From assembly GCA_002221725.1 (NCBI GenBank), contig NJFT01000035.1, forward strand, positions 180,501 to 244,500: a stretch of 64,000 nucleotides of DNA, written 5' to 3'. The position numbers and the translations under genes were made by a program. A model generated the notes under the pieces. The model saw nothing but the letters and a program-made list of their open reading frames with translations, was not told the DNA's origin and did no database searches. The DNA comes from Scedosporium boydii. Its lineage: Eukaryota > Ascomycota > Sordariomycetes > Microascales > Microascaceae. Position 1 is the first letter of the stretch, and each line of letters starts with the position of its first letter. Shown here one piece after another: positions 25,701 through 37,183 of this stretch.

Positions 25701-27077
25701 TGGTGGCTGCCAGTGGACTTTGATGGAGTAGGGTTAGCGTAGCGCCCTGCAAATAAATGTACGCTAGTCTAGTCTCTAATGCTACGGAGCACGACGCACT
25801 ATTACTCCAGTTGCGTTACAGCACATGTCAATACCGGCCTTTCGTGGTCGTCAAAGAGAGGTACTTCGAGATAGCCAAGACCAAAATACGACGCCCAGGA
25901 AGTTGCCGTGATCATGGCCTGGTATTACGTGGATGTATTGGAGGATACACAAGTTGCAGCACCATCCGGGTAACTTTTGGTGTGGGTGACTCGGTCACGA
26001 ATACTTGTAAACGTGCGCTTTCCGCAGGCAATATAATCTCTGCGTACAATGCAGATTATCCTGATATTCAAGGCGAAATGCGCTCAGAGGGCACTAACAC
26101 CATCATACGAAGTATGGAGAAAGGTTCAATGTTGTTGGCGGAGGGAACCGGTTGTGGTTGGTAGAGGGGGGTCAGCCTCAGAGTTGGTCCCACTGAGACC
26201 GAGGGTCTTGGGGGTGAGCTGATATCACAGGAGTTGGTCTCAGGCGGCTGGTGGTCGAACATGGACAGACACGCAGAAGTGGTGGCAACAAAGTGCTGTT
26301 TTGTTGCACAGTTTGCCCTCCACTGGCAAGACTTGCCTCCGTATGGAGGGGGCAGAGTAGACAGGTGACAAGAATGACGTGCCTCGAATCCTTCGGCTTA
26401 ACAATGAGGATGTCATGAGAAGAAATGTACTTGCGAAGTAGGACGGAGCCTCACGGGTTCGCCCAAAAGACGGTTTCCTTTGTCTGGGAACACAGGGGAT
26501 GGTTGGAGGAGTACTCCTCAAGAGTACGAAGTACTTCATACTTCGTAAGCGCACAGGAAAAATGAAGTAAGGGGTATCGCCGCAAAGCGATATTGGATTG
26601 GGGTCTTCGAGAAATGAGGTCTGCCGTTTGGGAGATGGCGTGTCCAGGGTTATGGGGAAGGGACCCTGGTTCGACGGCACGGTCTGTTTTCTGTCCATGG
26701 TCTGTCTTATTGGGCGGTCAGCGCACCTAGCAGGAGCACGGCAGCAACTGTGTTGGGCCTTTGTTTTCCCTACGAAGTACATACGCACACCCCTTGAATA
26801 ATTTACGAAGTATTGGCGTTTGGTCCCTTGGCAAATCTGCCACTGCAGTGTCCATCTTCTGGAGGATTGATGATTGCCAATTGGTTACTTCAGAGGCTGG
26901 CAGATGGCAAGGGACTTTGTTATCAATTTCGTAACTTGCCTCTTTTCCAAGGACGAGTTAAAAAGATTCGGGTTTCGTGACCGCTCCCAATTGAGTGCAG
27001 ATTGGTCTAATTTGCAGTCCTCAAAGTGCCCTGCGAATCACGAAGTAGTTTACAAAGGCTGTTGTACAGGCATTTAC

Positions 27078-27097
27078 AGTACGAAGTACTTCGTACT
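27078..27097. repeat. 20 bp perfect palindrome
   Basis: The half-site AGTACGAAGT is directly followed by its complement, so two TACGAAGTA words overlap head to head (27080-27088 and 27087-27095). Confidence 0.85.
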
Positions 27098-29822
27098 TGG
27101 CCGGTCATGCTGATCCATGTACAGTGTATAAATATTGGCATTCAATACCAGCACTGTAACGGTATAGGGTGTGTAAGGACCTCGACCCTTTTGCAGGTCT
27201 AGGAGAGCATTTCCGATCGTGATCTTTTTATTCCCCTGTTCTGTGGTGCGCATTACTGAGACAAGTTGGGGGGGAAAGCAGGCTATTTTCGGATCGTACA
27301 AGAAGTGAGATGAGTCTACGGAGTGACAGCATAATAGAGAGCGGCGTACAAGGACAGATGGTCTCCTGCGCTGTGGCTATTAGAGGTGGTCTGAGGATTC
27401 ACTGTTTCTTGTACATAGACAAAACCCGGGCTTGTGCTCCGTTTCGTGTGTTTTAGTGGTCGTGGCGGATCTAATCTATTTGTGATTTGCCATTCAGTCG
27501 ATTGGACACACGCATCAGCATGGATGCTCGTGCCTGGAGATGGAGGGGGAAAGGCGAGTAGATGAGAGACTTCAGTATGTGTACTGAGATATCTCCATCA
27601 AGATCCGTCCGTTGGGGGCCCATCATCCAGCCCTACTCCATCACTTTGAGACCAAACTCTCTCCACTACTGTACCAAGTAGACAACTTTGAAGGACTCAG
27701 TGCTGGTTGGCATCATAATGAAATTGATCGAATAACTTTCTGTACCGTGTGTAAATATTTTGATGTTATTCCTTGCTCCTCTGGACGCCCGCAATTTTAA
27801 CCCGCTCGCTTAATGCGGCGAGCACTGACCAACAAAGGGCTTTTGTGCATTTCCGACAGCAGGTGGCGGCCTGGATTGTCGTGTGGATTGTCGTGCACAA
27901 GTGCAGAGTGGCGTTCGTGTATTTTTTTTCGGGGGCGCGACTCGAGACGATGTAACAATTTCGCACCCGGGTTTTACCTGTCTCAGACGCTAGATGCCGA
28001 CCGTTATTCCATCCTGCATCCCATTGCGACACGAACAACCTGTGCTGTCTTCGTGCCTGTCCACTCACAGACAGGGACGATGTTTGGCCAAGGTGAGTCA
28101 GACAGGCAGCTTCTGTGCCTCTGAAGTATCATTCATTCATGGTGCGTTGAGAGGTTTGTCTCCGGTGAAGCTTAGCCAGGCTGAAACCTTGTGGTCATAG
28201 ACAAGTTTAGCCCGATTGTTTCCAGCTTAAGGCCGATTCTAGGTCGCCGAGAACAGCGCTCTGGCGGCCTGGGCTTTCGTGTCACAACGTGGCGGTCAAT
28301 GGATATTGCCTTCTGTAATACCAGTATCTCCATCTGTTTTTGTGGAGTCGGCGGCGCGTTGAGAACATAGCGTGGCGAAGATCATATTACTTGGGGTGCA
28401 AACTAGCAGCACGCTAGAGGACAGCATTGAGAGAGCCCCCTTCACTAGCCGGACAAGACAAAAATACGGAGTGGATGTCGTTCAGATAAAAGTGCAGGGC
28501 GTTGTCGAGCCATCATCCAAGTCTGGCCCCGCAGACTAATGCACGTCCTGGAATTATGCATCATTCGAACTGTGCCCATTCTAACGTCATGGTCACAGTT
28601 GATCACAGTTCTCCTCGTCAAATTCCGATCCGTTCCTACGTAATTTTCTAGAGCAAGCGAGGGCTTCACTTCACTATCGATGCTAACGTCTTACAGGCAT
28701 GAGCCGTCTCAGATTAGTCGAAGTGTTCAAGACAGTGATGGGAGTCTCTCATTTGAGTCAAGACGGGTTCTAGCTAGTAAGGACAAAATACCAAGATTGT
28801 GGAGAGGCTTTTCGTAGGAAAAAATCGCCCATAGAACAACCAAAAGCTTCGAAAACGTCACCGGCGATTAGGAAGCAAGAGCAGGGCGACCTGTGTAAAT
28901 CTGGGGCATTACGGTGTGGTTCTTGGTAGGCGCCATGAAGTTTACTTCGTAGATGGGCCAATCCAGTATTATCATGGGTTGCCAGTTGAACTGTCAGGGG
29001 AAGGGGACAGAGGGGTCGAGTTCGAAGTACACTGCCGTACGCCCAAGCCTAAGATCGACGGATTGCCATCAAGTGAATATCTTTGAAGGCGGGCGTCACC
29101 CTCGTGTCCATGACCGCCACGACCCAGTTACCCAGTCTACGGAGTACAAATGCAGAAAGTACGATCTGGGAGGACAGGAAGGTAGGTACTCTTGTGGGCG
29201 GGAATGGAGCTTGGAACGATCAATTGATGCCATCACGCCTATACTTCGTACCTGTAGAGCCTGTACCGGACTGTGTAGACATAATGTGCGCTTCCTGGGC
29301 CGGGTTCGGTCGGATGGAGCCCCCCCCATGCTGGAAATTAGTGGGTGTGCGTGCCTGAAGTATTAATGTCATTTCCCATTTTCTGTCCCTTGAAGCTAGA
29401 AAGACTCCAAAAAAAAGGGGAGTGGGTGGTGATTGCCCCACAGCCCAGACCAGGCGACGAACAGCGAACCTGCTCCTTCCTCCCTCCCCTCTAGCCACAC
29501 CCCTCTCCCTTGATTACACGCCCTATGCTTCAAGAACAAATAAGTACCGCGAGCTCTCTCATTTCTTCTTCCCTCCTCTCTTCTCCCTCTTCCTTCCCCG
29601 TGTACCACCACAACCTTTCCCATTTCGTACTCCTTCTGGACGTCCGCTGAAAGTCGTGACGGATAATACCCATCCCTTTCCTGTTGTAATAAACTTCTTT
29701 CCTTTTATTGTGATACCCCTGCTTTCGAGCATTTAACAACAATACCCTTTTTCAGAGATACCCAATACCCCCCAAAAAAACATATACCCAGATACCCCTT
29801 CAAAACCCCATAATCATCAACA

Positions 29823-31399
29823 ATGGCCGACGAACAGAAGCCCGTTGAGGTCCCCAAGGACGCTCCCGTTGCCGAGACCCCTGCTGAGACTAAGCCTGCC
29901 GAAGCTCCTGCTGCCGAGGACAAGCCCGCCGAAGACAAGCCTGCCGAGACCACCGAGGCTGCTGCCGCCACCGAGACTGCTGCTGAGGCCGCCCCCGCTG
30001 CCGAGGACAAGAAGGAGGAGGTCATTCCCATCGAGGAGGGCACTCTCGACCACAAGGGTGCTGGTGCCAACTTCCCCAAGAACCTCTACTACTCCAAGCA
30101 GCCTTTCTGGTTCGGCTCCGATGCCGTCGAAGCCAAGAGCCTTGCCAGCTACCTGAAGCACGAGAAGGCTGCTCTCGTCGCCTGGCACAACGCCTCCTGG
30201 GCCCAGCACACCGGTAAGGGTCTTCTCTTCTTCGGCGACAAGAGCACCCCCACCGGAATCATCAACCTCGCTGAGGCTACCGAGCCCCAGACTGATGGCG
30301 CCACCAAGTTCCACTTCAACGCCAACGGCCAGAAGCACTCTTTCAAGGCCGCCACCAAGGCCGAGGCTGAGAACTGGATCTCCCAGATTAAGGCCAAGAT
30401 CAATGATGCCAAGGAGATCGCTGAGTCTATCAAGGAGACCGAGGCCTACAAGGCTGCTTATGAGATCTACAAGCCCACCGTGAAGAAGGAGGAGAAGAAG
30501 GAGGAAGCCGCTGAGGAGGCTGCTGCCCCTGCCGAGGAGGCCAAGCCCGCCGAGGCTGCTGCCACTGAGGAGACTCCTGCTGAGGGAGCCAAGGAAGAGC
30601 CTGCCGCCGAGGAGGCCAAGCCTGCTGAGGAGGCTCCCAAGGAGGAGGAGGAGCCCAAGCGTCGCTCTGCCAGCCGTAAGCGAACCTCCGTCCTTGACTT
30701 CTTCGGCAAGAAAGAGAAGAAGGAGGTCAAGAAGGAAGAGGCTAAGCCTGCCGAAGCTACTGAGTCCGCTCCCGCCGAGACCCCTGCTGAGGCTACCGAG
30801 GCTCCAGCTGCGGAGGAGGCGGCCGAGCCCGCCAAGGAGGCTCCCAAGGAGAAGCATGCCAGCGTCAAGCGCAACAGCTTCTTCGGTCTCATCCCCAAGA
30901 AGGACAAGAAGCCCGCCGAGGAGGCTAAGGATGCCGCCAAGGACGGTGAAGCTGCCGCCACTGAGGCTGCTCCCGTCATCCCTCCCGTAGAGACCTCTAC
31001 CCCTCTCGCTGCTGAGGAAACTCCCGCCGCTGAGGCCACCACTGAGGAGGCACCTGCTACCAACGGCGAGTCTAAGGCTGAGGCCAAGGCTGAGAAGCCC
31101 AAGTCCCCTAGCCCCTTCTCCAGGTTCCGAGCCACCATCAAGGTATGTTAAGAGTCTCATGTGATCTGTTTAATGAAACAGCGTGCTAACATGTTCCACA
31201 GCGCATCAAGCCCACTTCCGGTGAGAAGGCTGAGGAGAAGGCTGCCGAGAAGACCGAAGATAAGCCTGCTGAGGACAAGGCCGAGGACAAGCCCGCCGAG
31301 GAGGCTGCCGCTCCCGCTAAGGCCGCTGAGGAGGAGACCGAGAACAAGCCTGAGGCTGCTGCCCCCGCCGCCGGTGCCACCGTCACTGCTGCCGCCTAG
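29823..31399 (+). CDS. PH-domain protein, Ala/Glu/Lys/Pro-rich
   Basis: Exons 29823-31142 and 31202-31399 encode 505 residues. The intron has a GTATGT donor and a GCTAAC branch point. After an acidic PAE-rich N-terminus, a pleckstrin-homology fold lies at about 80-200 (FPKNLYYSKQPFWFG ... AEAENWISQIKAKIND, with the closing helix and its tryptophan). The rest is highly biased AEKP repeats carrying two basic phosphosite-like modules, SRKRTSVLDFFGKKEKK and SVKRNSFFGLIPKKDKK. It resembles fungal PH proteins often named 'meiotic expression up-regulated protein 6' (Meu6-like). That name is recalled from annotation, not shown here. It probably binds a membrane or phosphoinositide. Codon use is strongly biased to C/G third positions, which suggests high expression and explains the long antisense open frame. 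Confidence 0.85.
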
Positions 31400-32737
31400 A
31401 TGCCCGGTCGCTTCTAAGGCTACCGTCTGCTGGCAGGGAAGTTCAATGCGAGCAGGCGCAAGGGTTGGTGGCTGTGACTCAGCCCCATGGCCCTATGAGA
31501 CAGACGTTTTGCTTTTGAACGGTCGGGAATCGGGTCTGCATTTCAAGATACCCCGTCGAAATTTGTTTTACGGTGACGCATGTGGATTGTCAGCGATACC
31601 TTGCAGAAGCTAAGGACTGACAGCGTGTTGGCCTCTACACCTTGTCTTTTTCTTCTCTTCTCTGTCGATGACATTCGGGTCTTTTAGTCGGGTTTTCCTT
31701 GTTTCTCTCTCCCCGTTTTAATACCAATACTCTCTAGTTTCCTTACATCTTTATACCACTGTCGCAATTGCTGCTTTTTCTTTTCTTCAACTCCTGTTCA
31801 TCCTGTTCGTAAACCTGCTTTGATACCCAGTATACCCGCCGCATAGTCAGAAATGCGAATAATAACTCGGAGGAGAAAGGATACGAGGAAGGGAAAACAG
31901 AAACAAGATACGAAGACAAAAAAAAATTGGTTGTGCGAAGTTTCTATTTCAAGTCTCCTGCGAAGATGTCTCTTGCAAAACCCCTATAAAGAACAAATAC
32001 ACATATGGTCGCTGAGGGAAGGAGGAACTTTCTCGCGTGGGTTCAAGTGATCCCCATCGCTTTCTATTGATCTTTTCTCTTGTCGCTTTGATTTGTCTTT
32101 GCTTTTCGCCTGTGGTTGAGATGTTTAGGTTAGATACAGGGGGAGGGTTTATGAGAGGGGATGAAGCGCAAGAGGCACCTTTTCATGCTTCTCTGTTCCA
32201 TCCTGAGCCTATAGGCCTAGCCTGTCCAGGCGCCTTAATACATTGTGTTTTCGGAATTGCTGCTTTCTGATGTACAGCATTGAGTGCGTATGGCGAAGTT
32301 TCCAGTATCCCTATTGCCAGAGCTTATGTCAAGACACAACTGAGCCGGCCTATTTGTCGAGGGGGAACAATAGTCTCTATTCAGACGCCATCCGATTCAT
32401 ATCTGGAAGCTAAGCTAAATCATAACCACGGTGACGCCCCAGCACCATAAAAAACTGAAGTTCTCCTCTACCCCTGATATTAGGGAGATGGCTCTGTTAA
32501 ATCCCCAAAAGTAACGCCGTATCTGACAAAACCCTTGTTATAACGGCCGGTGCGGTAGAAGCAGTAGTACATTAATTTTTTGGCGGAGTGGAATGGGGTA
32601 ATAGAAAGAAGAGGACTTTTGAAGATGCGTATTGAGTGCTTTTTAAACCGAAGCTTGTAGTAGTGTCTGAGCTTGGTAAAGAGGAATGGAATGGGATTTT
32701 TCTTGTCGATGTAGGAGGGTTTTGCTGTTCTAACTGT
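31400..32737. other. Convergent intergenic, PH gene/histidine kinase
   Basis: Holds the two 3' regions. It is T-rich near 31640-31810 and purine-rich near 31860-31930. No gene is supported. Confidence 0.6.
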
Positions 32738-35700
32738 TTACTTGTGTGACGATGGGGGGAGAGTGCCGTATCTTTCTGCAAGCTCACGAATCTTGGGAAT
32801 CAGCTCAAGGAGGCGGAAAGGCTTCGATATAACGTCGTCCTAATTTCCATCATGAAAAAGATCAGCAAAACCACCCACACACCGAAGAATAGAAAGAAAG
32901 GGGCAAGAACGAGGCTGCTCGTCTAAACTTACCACACCGGCAGACTTCGCACTCTCAATCTGCTGCGGCCTCGCATAAGCCGTAACAGCAATAATAGGAA
33001 TATGCGCCGTAATCGTCCCATCCCTCTGCAGCTCCCTGATGCGCTTGGCGCACGTCATGCCGTCCATGACGGGCATCTCGAGGTCCATGAGAATGACGGA
33101 GATGTTGCCGCCGTCGGGTCCCTTGCCCTTCCAGAAGCGCGAGTTCCTGATCTTCTCGAGGGCCTCGCCGCCGTGGTTCGCGACGAAGGTGTCGCACCTG
33201 TAGCTGCGGAGCTGTCTCTGCAGGACCTTTTGGTTGACGATGTTGTCCTCTACGATGAGGACGTCCATCTTGCGGAGAGAGTCCTCGGGAAGGCCGGGGA
33301 GGTTGTTATTGTTGTTATTACTATTATTATCATTCGGGAGTCCGGGGGATCCAACGGATGAGGGGGCGGCTGCGACGGTGGCCTGCATATTCTCTCCGTG
33401 CTGTATTTCGTCGTGCGGTGGCGGGTCTGTCTTGCGGCTCTTGATGTAGAAGGTGAAGGTGCTGCCCGTTCCCTTGGTAGAACTGACGCCGATCTGGCCA
33501 CCCTGGAGCTCGGTGAGTATGCGGGAGATGAAGAGGCCGAGCCCAGATCCCCCGTATTGGACGTGCGTACGGGGCGAAGCCTGCGAGAAGCGTTGGAAGA
33601 GGACCTTGATTTCAGCCCCTGTGAGGCCCGGTCCCGTATCTTGGACGGAGAAGTGAAGATTGACCTCTTCGCCGCTACCCCACTCCTCATCCTTGGTGAT
33701 GTCCGTATTCTCCCGCTGGCTAGGGAAGTACGTGACATCGGACTCGCCGTTCTCGCCAGCCTGCTTCGACGCGCTGACGCTCACGACAATGACCCTCTGC
33801 TCTCTGTTTTGCGTGAACTTGATGGCGTTGGTCATGAGGTTGATGACGACCTGCCGCAACCGCGAAGGGTCGATACGCACCCAATCGATGCCGTAGTCGC
33901 GGTAGGGCTGCTCGACGCGGAACTCCAACAGAATGTCGCGGCTAGCGAGCTCCGTCTCGAACATCTTGAGCACCCTCTCCACCACGGCCACCGGCTGCAC
34001 GGACACCGGCGTGACCATGAGAAGCTGCGAGTCCAGCTTCGACAGCGTCAGGATGTCGTCGACGATGCGCTTCTGGTGGCTCGCGCAGAAGCTGATCGTG
34101 TTAGCTGCGTCGGCGCAACAGTCCAACAGCGACTTCAGGTCGCGGTACTCGCCCCTGCCCGCCCGGAACTCCCCGATGCTGTTGTACACCTCGTCAGCGC
34201 ACTGCAAGATGGCGCTCAGCGGGTTCCGCATCTCGTGGCTCGTTATGTCGATGAAGTTCTCTTGCTGGCGCTTGAGTTCTACGGCTTCCTCGCGTCGCTG
34301 CTTCTGTGAGTATTCGGCCCACTTCTGCGTCGAGATGTCCGTTAGGCAGCCGAATATGGACTTGACGTGCCCGTTGGCGTCCTTTTCAGGGTAGGCGCTC
34401 ATGAGCACCCACGTCTCCATGACCTGGTCCGCGTTTTGCCGAGTATGGCTGAAGCGGAACTCGTGGGTGATGGCAATCTTCTCTTCCGTGAGCTTCTTCC
34501 ACACCTTTTGCACTTCCGGCCTGTCCTCCTCCATCACGCTCTCCATCCACGTATTTACGCTATTGTCCGCGCGGGGATGGCGCGAGATTTCCCACCACAT
34601 GTCGTTGCAATAATTAATGAAGCCCGTCGGGTCCGCAATGAACATCCCTACGGGAGCAAACTCGGCCATCCGTGTGAATCTATATTCGCTCTCGACGGCT
34701 TCCTGCGTGCGCTGGATGAGCTGCTTAGATAGTTTGAGTTTATCCTGCGCCGCAATCATTGCCGCCGTCCTGCCGCGTCGCACCTCCTCCTCGAGCAGCG
34801 TGAGCGATGTTATCGAGATCTCCAATTGGCGACCGAGAAGATTGATGAATAGGCGGAAATCCTCATCGTACGGGCGTCTAGGATTCAGGCCCAGGACAAC
34901 AAAAGCGGCTACTGCGTCAGACTCCGATGGGCTAGCGCGCAATCGCAGGATAAGAACCTTTTGACAAGGTACTTTGAAGCCGCGGGGTTCGATACCCTCA
35001 AGCAGCGACAAGGGTAGGGTTCCTTCTTTGACGGAAAGCATGAGGGGCGACTCTGACGCCTCAAGAGCATCGCGCAACTGTGGGGCGAGGCCTTCATCCG
35101 AGCTGCTCAAGTCAAGTTGTTGAACTACTACAGGATGATCCGCAGGGAATCCCAAAGAGCCCTCGAGGACGAGCTGAGACGGCTTCCAACCGTTCTCGTG
35201 GATGGCGAAGGATGAATCGCTGTCGGCGGCGTCTTTTGCCGAATAGATCAAGGCAAACGGAATATCATACGCGTTCGATGCCAAGCCTTTCAGAACTTGG
35301 GTCCAGAAGCTCCCGACTTCGGTTGTAGTCGCTATCCGTTCGCCTATTCGCCTCAGAGTGAGCATTCGCCGCTCACCTATCCTCCGCCGTGTGTTTTCAA
35401 AGGCTGGGTTATACACCCCGACTACTTCACCCTCTTCGTCGAGAACTGGCACCATCGACCATGTGAAGTATACCTCCTCGATGAAGCCCTGACGGTCAAC
35501 GAAGATATGGTCGTCATACTTCATGACCGCCTGTCCCGACTCTCGTGCTTCGCGAAAGACGGGATCCAACTGGTCCCAAGTGGATGTCCAAGCGTGGTCG
35601 CAGGGTCTTCCCATAAGGCGAGGGTGCTTCTGACCTGCAATCTCAATGTAGGCTTCGTTGTAAATGATGGCATTTTCTGGGCCCCAGTATATCGCCGCGG

Positions 35701-37183
35701 GGTGAGGGCTCGCCATGATCAGGTTAGCCATGACTCTAAGGTTGAGCGGCCAGGACTCGATTGGTCCCAAAGGTGTTGACGCCCAGTCGATCGATCGAGC
35801 GAATCGTATATGCTCGGAGACATCATCCGTCAATGGGATCCGGGTCCAGTCAAATGATACCTTGCTTGAGGGTAGTGAGGGGACTCCGGTAATAGGCGTA
35901 CCCTTAGACAACGCAGGATCTAGCATACTGATTTCAGATTCTGAGTGTGTAGCCGATCTGTCCATGGCTGTTGGTCCGCCAAGTTCGTCCACCAATTCGC
36001 CATTTGTAGAAAAGACTGCACTGGGGCCATTTGCCGACATGGTAGATAGTGGTGTACTGCTTCCACTGACGACCCGGAAACGATTCCGTAATGTCACATA
36101 GGACCAAATAACTCCCGCATACCCGTTGGTGCGGTGGACCTCAGAAGATGGCGAGTTATCACCTCCGCCGAGAACCCACTCCTTGAAACGAGATATCTCG
36201 ATATTTGCGTCCTCGCCCTCATCATCCAAGGCAGCCAGGAGATTCCGTATTGTAGGATGTGCCCTAGATGACTCGTTTGCGTATGGAATTGAAACCCTGC
36301 CCTCAGCCTTGCAGGTAGATGTCGACAAATCGACGATGAAAGTTGGCCTGCTATCCCTATCCAGCAATTCTATGATGCCGATATCCTGAAGCACGCGGCT
36401 GGGGGGAGTCCTCAGGCCGCTATCATCCAATGGCAGAAAACCACCAAATCGCCCAGGCGACGGGGTCTTGACAGGCATTAGCCCCTTGGGCAGCCGAACC
36501 GCGGTAACGTCGTCGGCCATGTTGGACCGCCCGTCACTCACAGCCTTGGCCCTGCCCACCAAAGATTGAGCGGGCGCATGCTCAGGATTCGAATCTCGCG
36601 TCAGCCTCGGATGAGTCTGGTCCCAGGGCCAAGGCGATGAGGGCGGTAGAGGAGGTGAAAGCGCATCAACGTCGGCGGATAAGTCGAGGAGATCACGACG
36701 GCTCCGCTTAAGGGGCGAGGGACGCATGGTAATATCTAAGGTATCGCCGACCAATCGCTTCTTTTTCGATCCAGTTTTTGACCGCTCATATGTCGCATCT
36801 AAGCCCGGTACTGCTGACAGCTGCTCCAGCATCTTGGATTCCTCCCGGAGATCGCTGGGCAGGTCATTTGCCGAGACGATGGGATACCATTCATCGGGTA
36901 GTACATGTTCCACGATGTCCTCTCCACTGCCGAGCTCTAAGCCAGAAAACTTGCCACCGCCCCTGACAGTGCTTGGAGTAGGCCGTCTGGCGTCCGCCGC
37001 GGGCCTAGGCTGGCCGCCGTTGTCGCATTCCATAGCATCTTCATCCTCTATACTGGAGTCATTTGAAAGGTCGACATGTACATCCATGGTCCAGAGCAAG
37101 ATATTGTGCATGTATCGGGCGCATTTACGTAAAAGCGAGCGCCTGTAGGCTTTCCCTTCCCAAAGATGAACGCGCGCCTTCAA
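32738..37183 (-). CDS. Hybrid histidine kinase with PAS domains
   Basis: Two minus-strand exons, 32933-37183 and 32738-32839, encode 1450 residues. A disordered N-terminus of about 450 residues precedes a PAS-like sensor (about 464-620), a GAF-like stretch (about 640-800) and a second PAS (about 831-955). Then come the H-box SHEMRNPLSAI (His near 982), N-box NLMTNAIKF (near 1117), G-boxes DTGPGL and GGSGLGLFI, a poly-Asn linker, and a receiver starting DVLIVEDNIVNQK with phospho-acceptor Asp near 1367 (LMDLEMPVMDG). Without the 93-base intron the receiver is cut short. Exon 2 supplies the invariant Lys in VISKPFRLLEL. It is a cytosolic fungal hybrid kinase feeding the Ypd1 phosphorelay; no membrane segment or signal is evident. 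The start may instead be Met33 (37087), which drops a basic 32-residue extension. I cannot assign the fungal kinase group with certainty. Confidence 0.93.
33303..33333 (-). repeat. Asn-codon microsatellite in the kinase linker
   Basis: A run of AAT/AAC codons on the minus strand encodes an Asn-rich linker between the kinase ATPase domain and the receiver. Confidence 0.75.

Larger units (their letters stand above)
23010..29250. repeat. Cluster of dispersed TACGAAGTA words
   Basis: Fifteen exact copies of TACGAAGTA or its complement start at 23010, 23219, 23226, 23972, 24366, 25366, 26106, 26525, 26539, 26771, 26814, 27080, 27087, 28944 and 29242. Many extend to GTACGAAGTAC, that is GTAC-GAA-GTAC, a short inverted repeat with a three-base centre. 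Looser forms such as TACGAAGGTAC are interspersed. Further exact copies lie at 9750, 38414, 38498, 38988, 53515, 60241, 60406, 61376, 61572, 62376, 62719, 62901 and 63011. None falls inside a gene that I annotate. Confidence 0.8.
18775..29822. other. 11 kb gene-free block
   Basis: No open frame above about 150 residues and none with recognisable domains is seen across this block. I see no transposase, reverse transcriptase or long terminal repeats. The right two-thirds (about 22.9-29.3 kb) is dotted with the TACGAAGTA word, two long perfect palindromes and a TGGAAA microsatellite. The last 300 bases are pyrimidine-rich and are probably the promoter and leader of the PH-domain gene. The first part should contain the synthetase 3' UTR. 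Unrecognised non-coding RNAs cannot be excluded. Confidence 0.55.

Noticed and set aside
18775..29822. A secondary-metabolite cluster, CRISPR array or mobile element in the gene-free block
   Set aside because: No synthase, transporter, transposase, reverse transcriptase, terminal repeats or regularly spaced direct repeats were found; the dispersed words are irregularly spaced.
29817..31160. A 447-codon open frame on the minus strand
   Set aside because: It is the antisense of the PH-domain gene. The sequence is Leu/Gly/Ser repeats, the mirror of biased Ala/Glu/Lys codons. The sense strand has a PH fold and a clean intron.
33398..34309. A 303-codon plus-strand open frame
   Set aside because: Antisense of the histidine kinase catalytic region.
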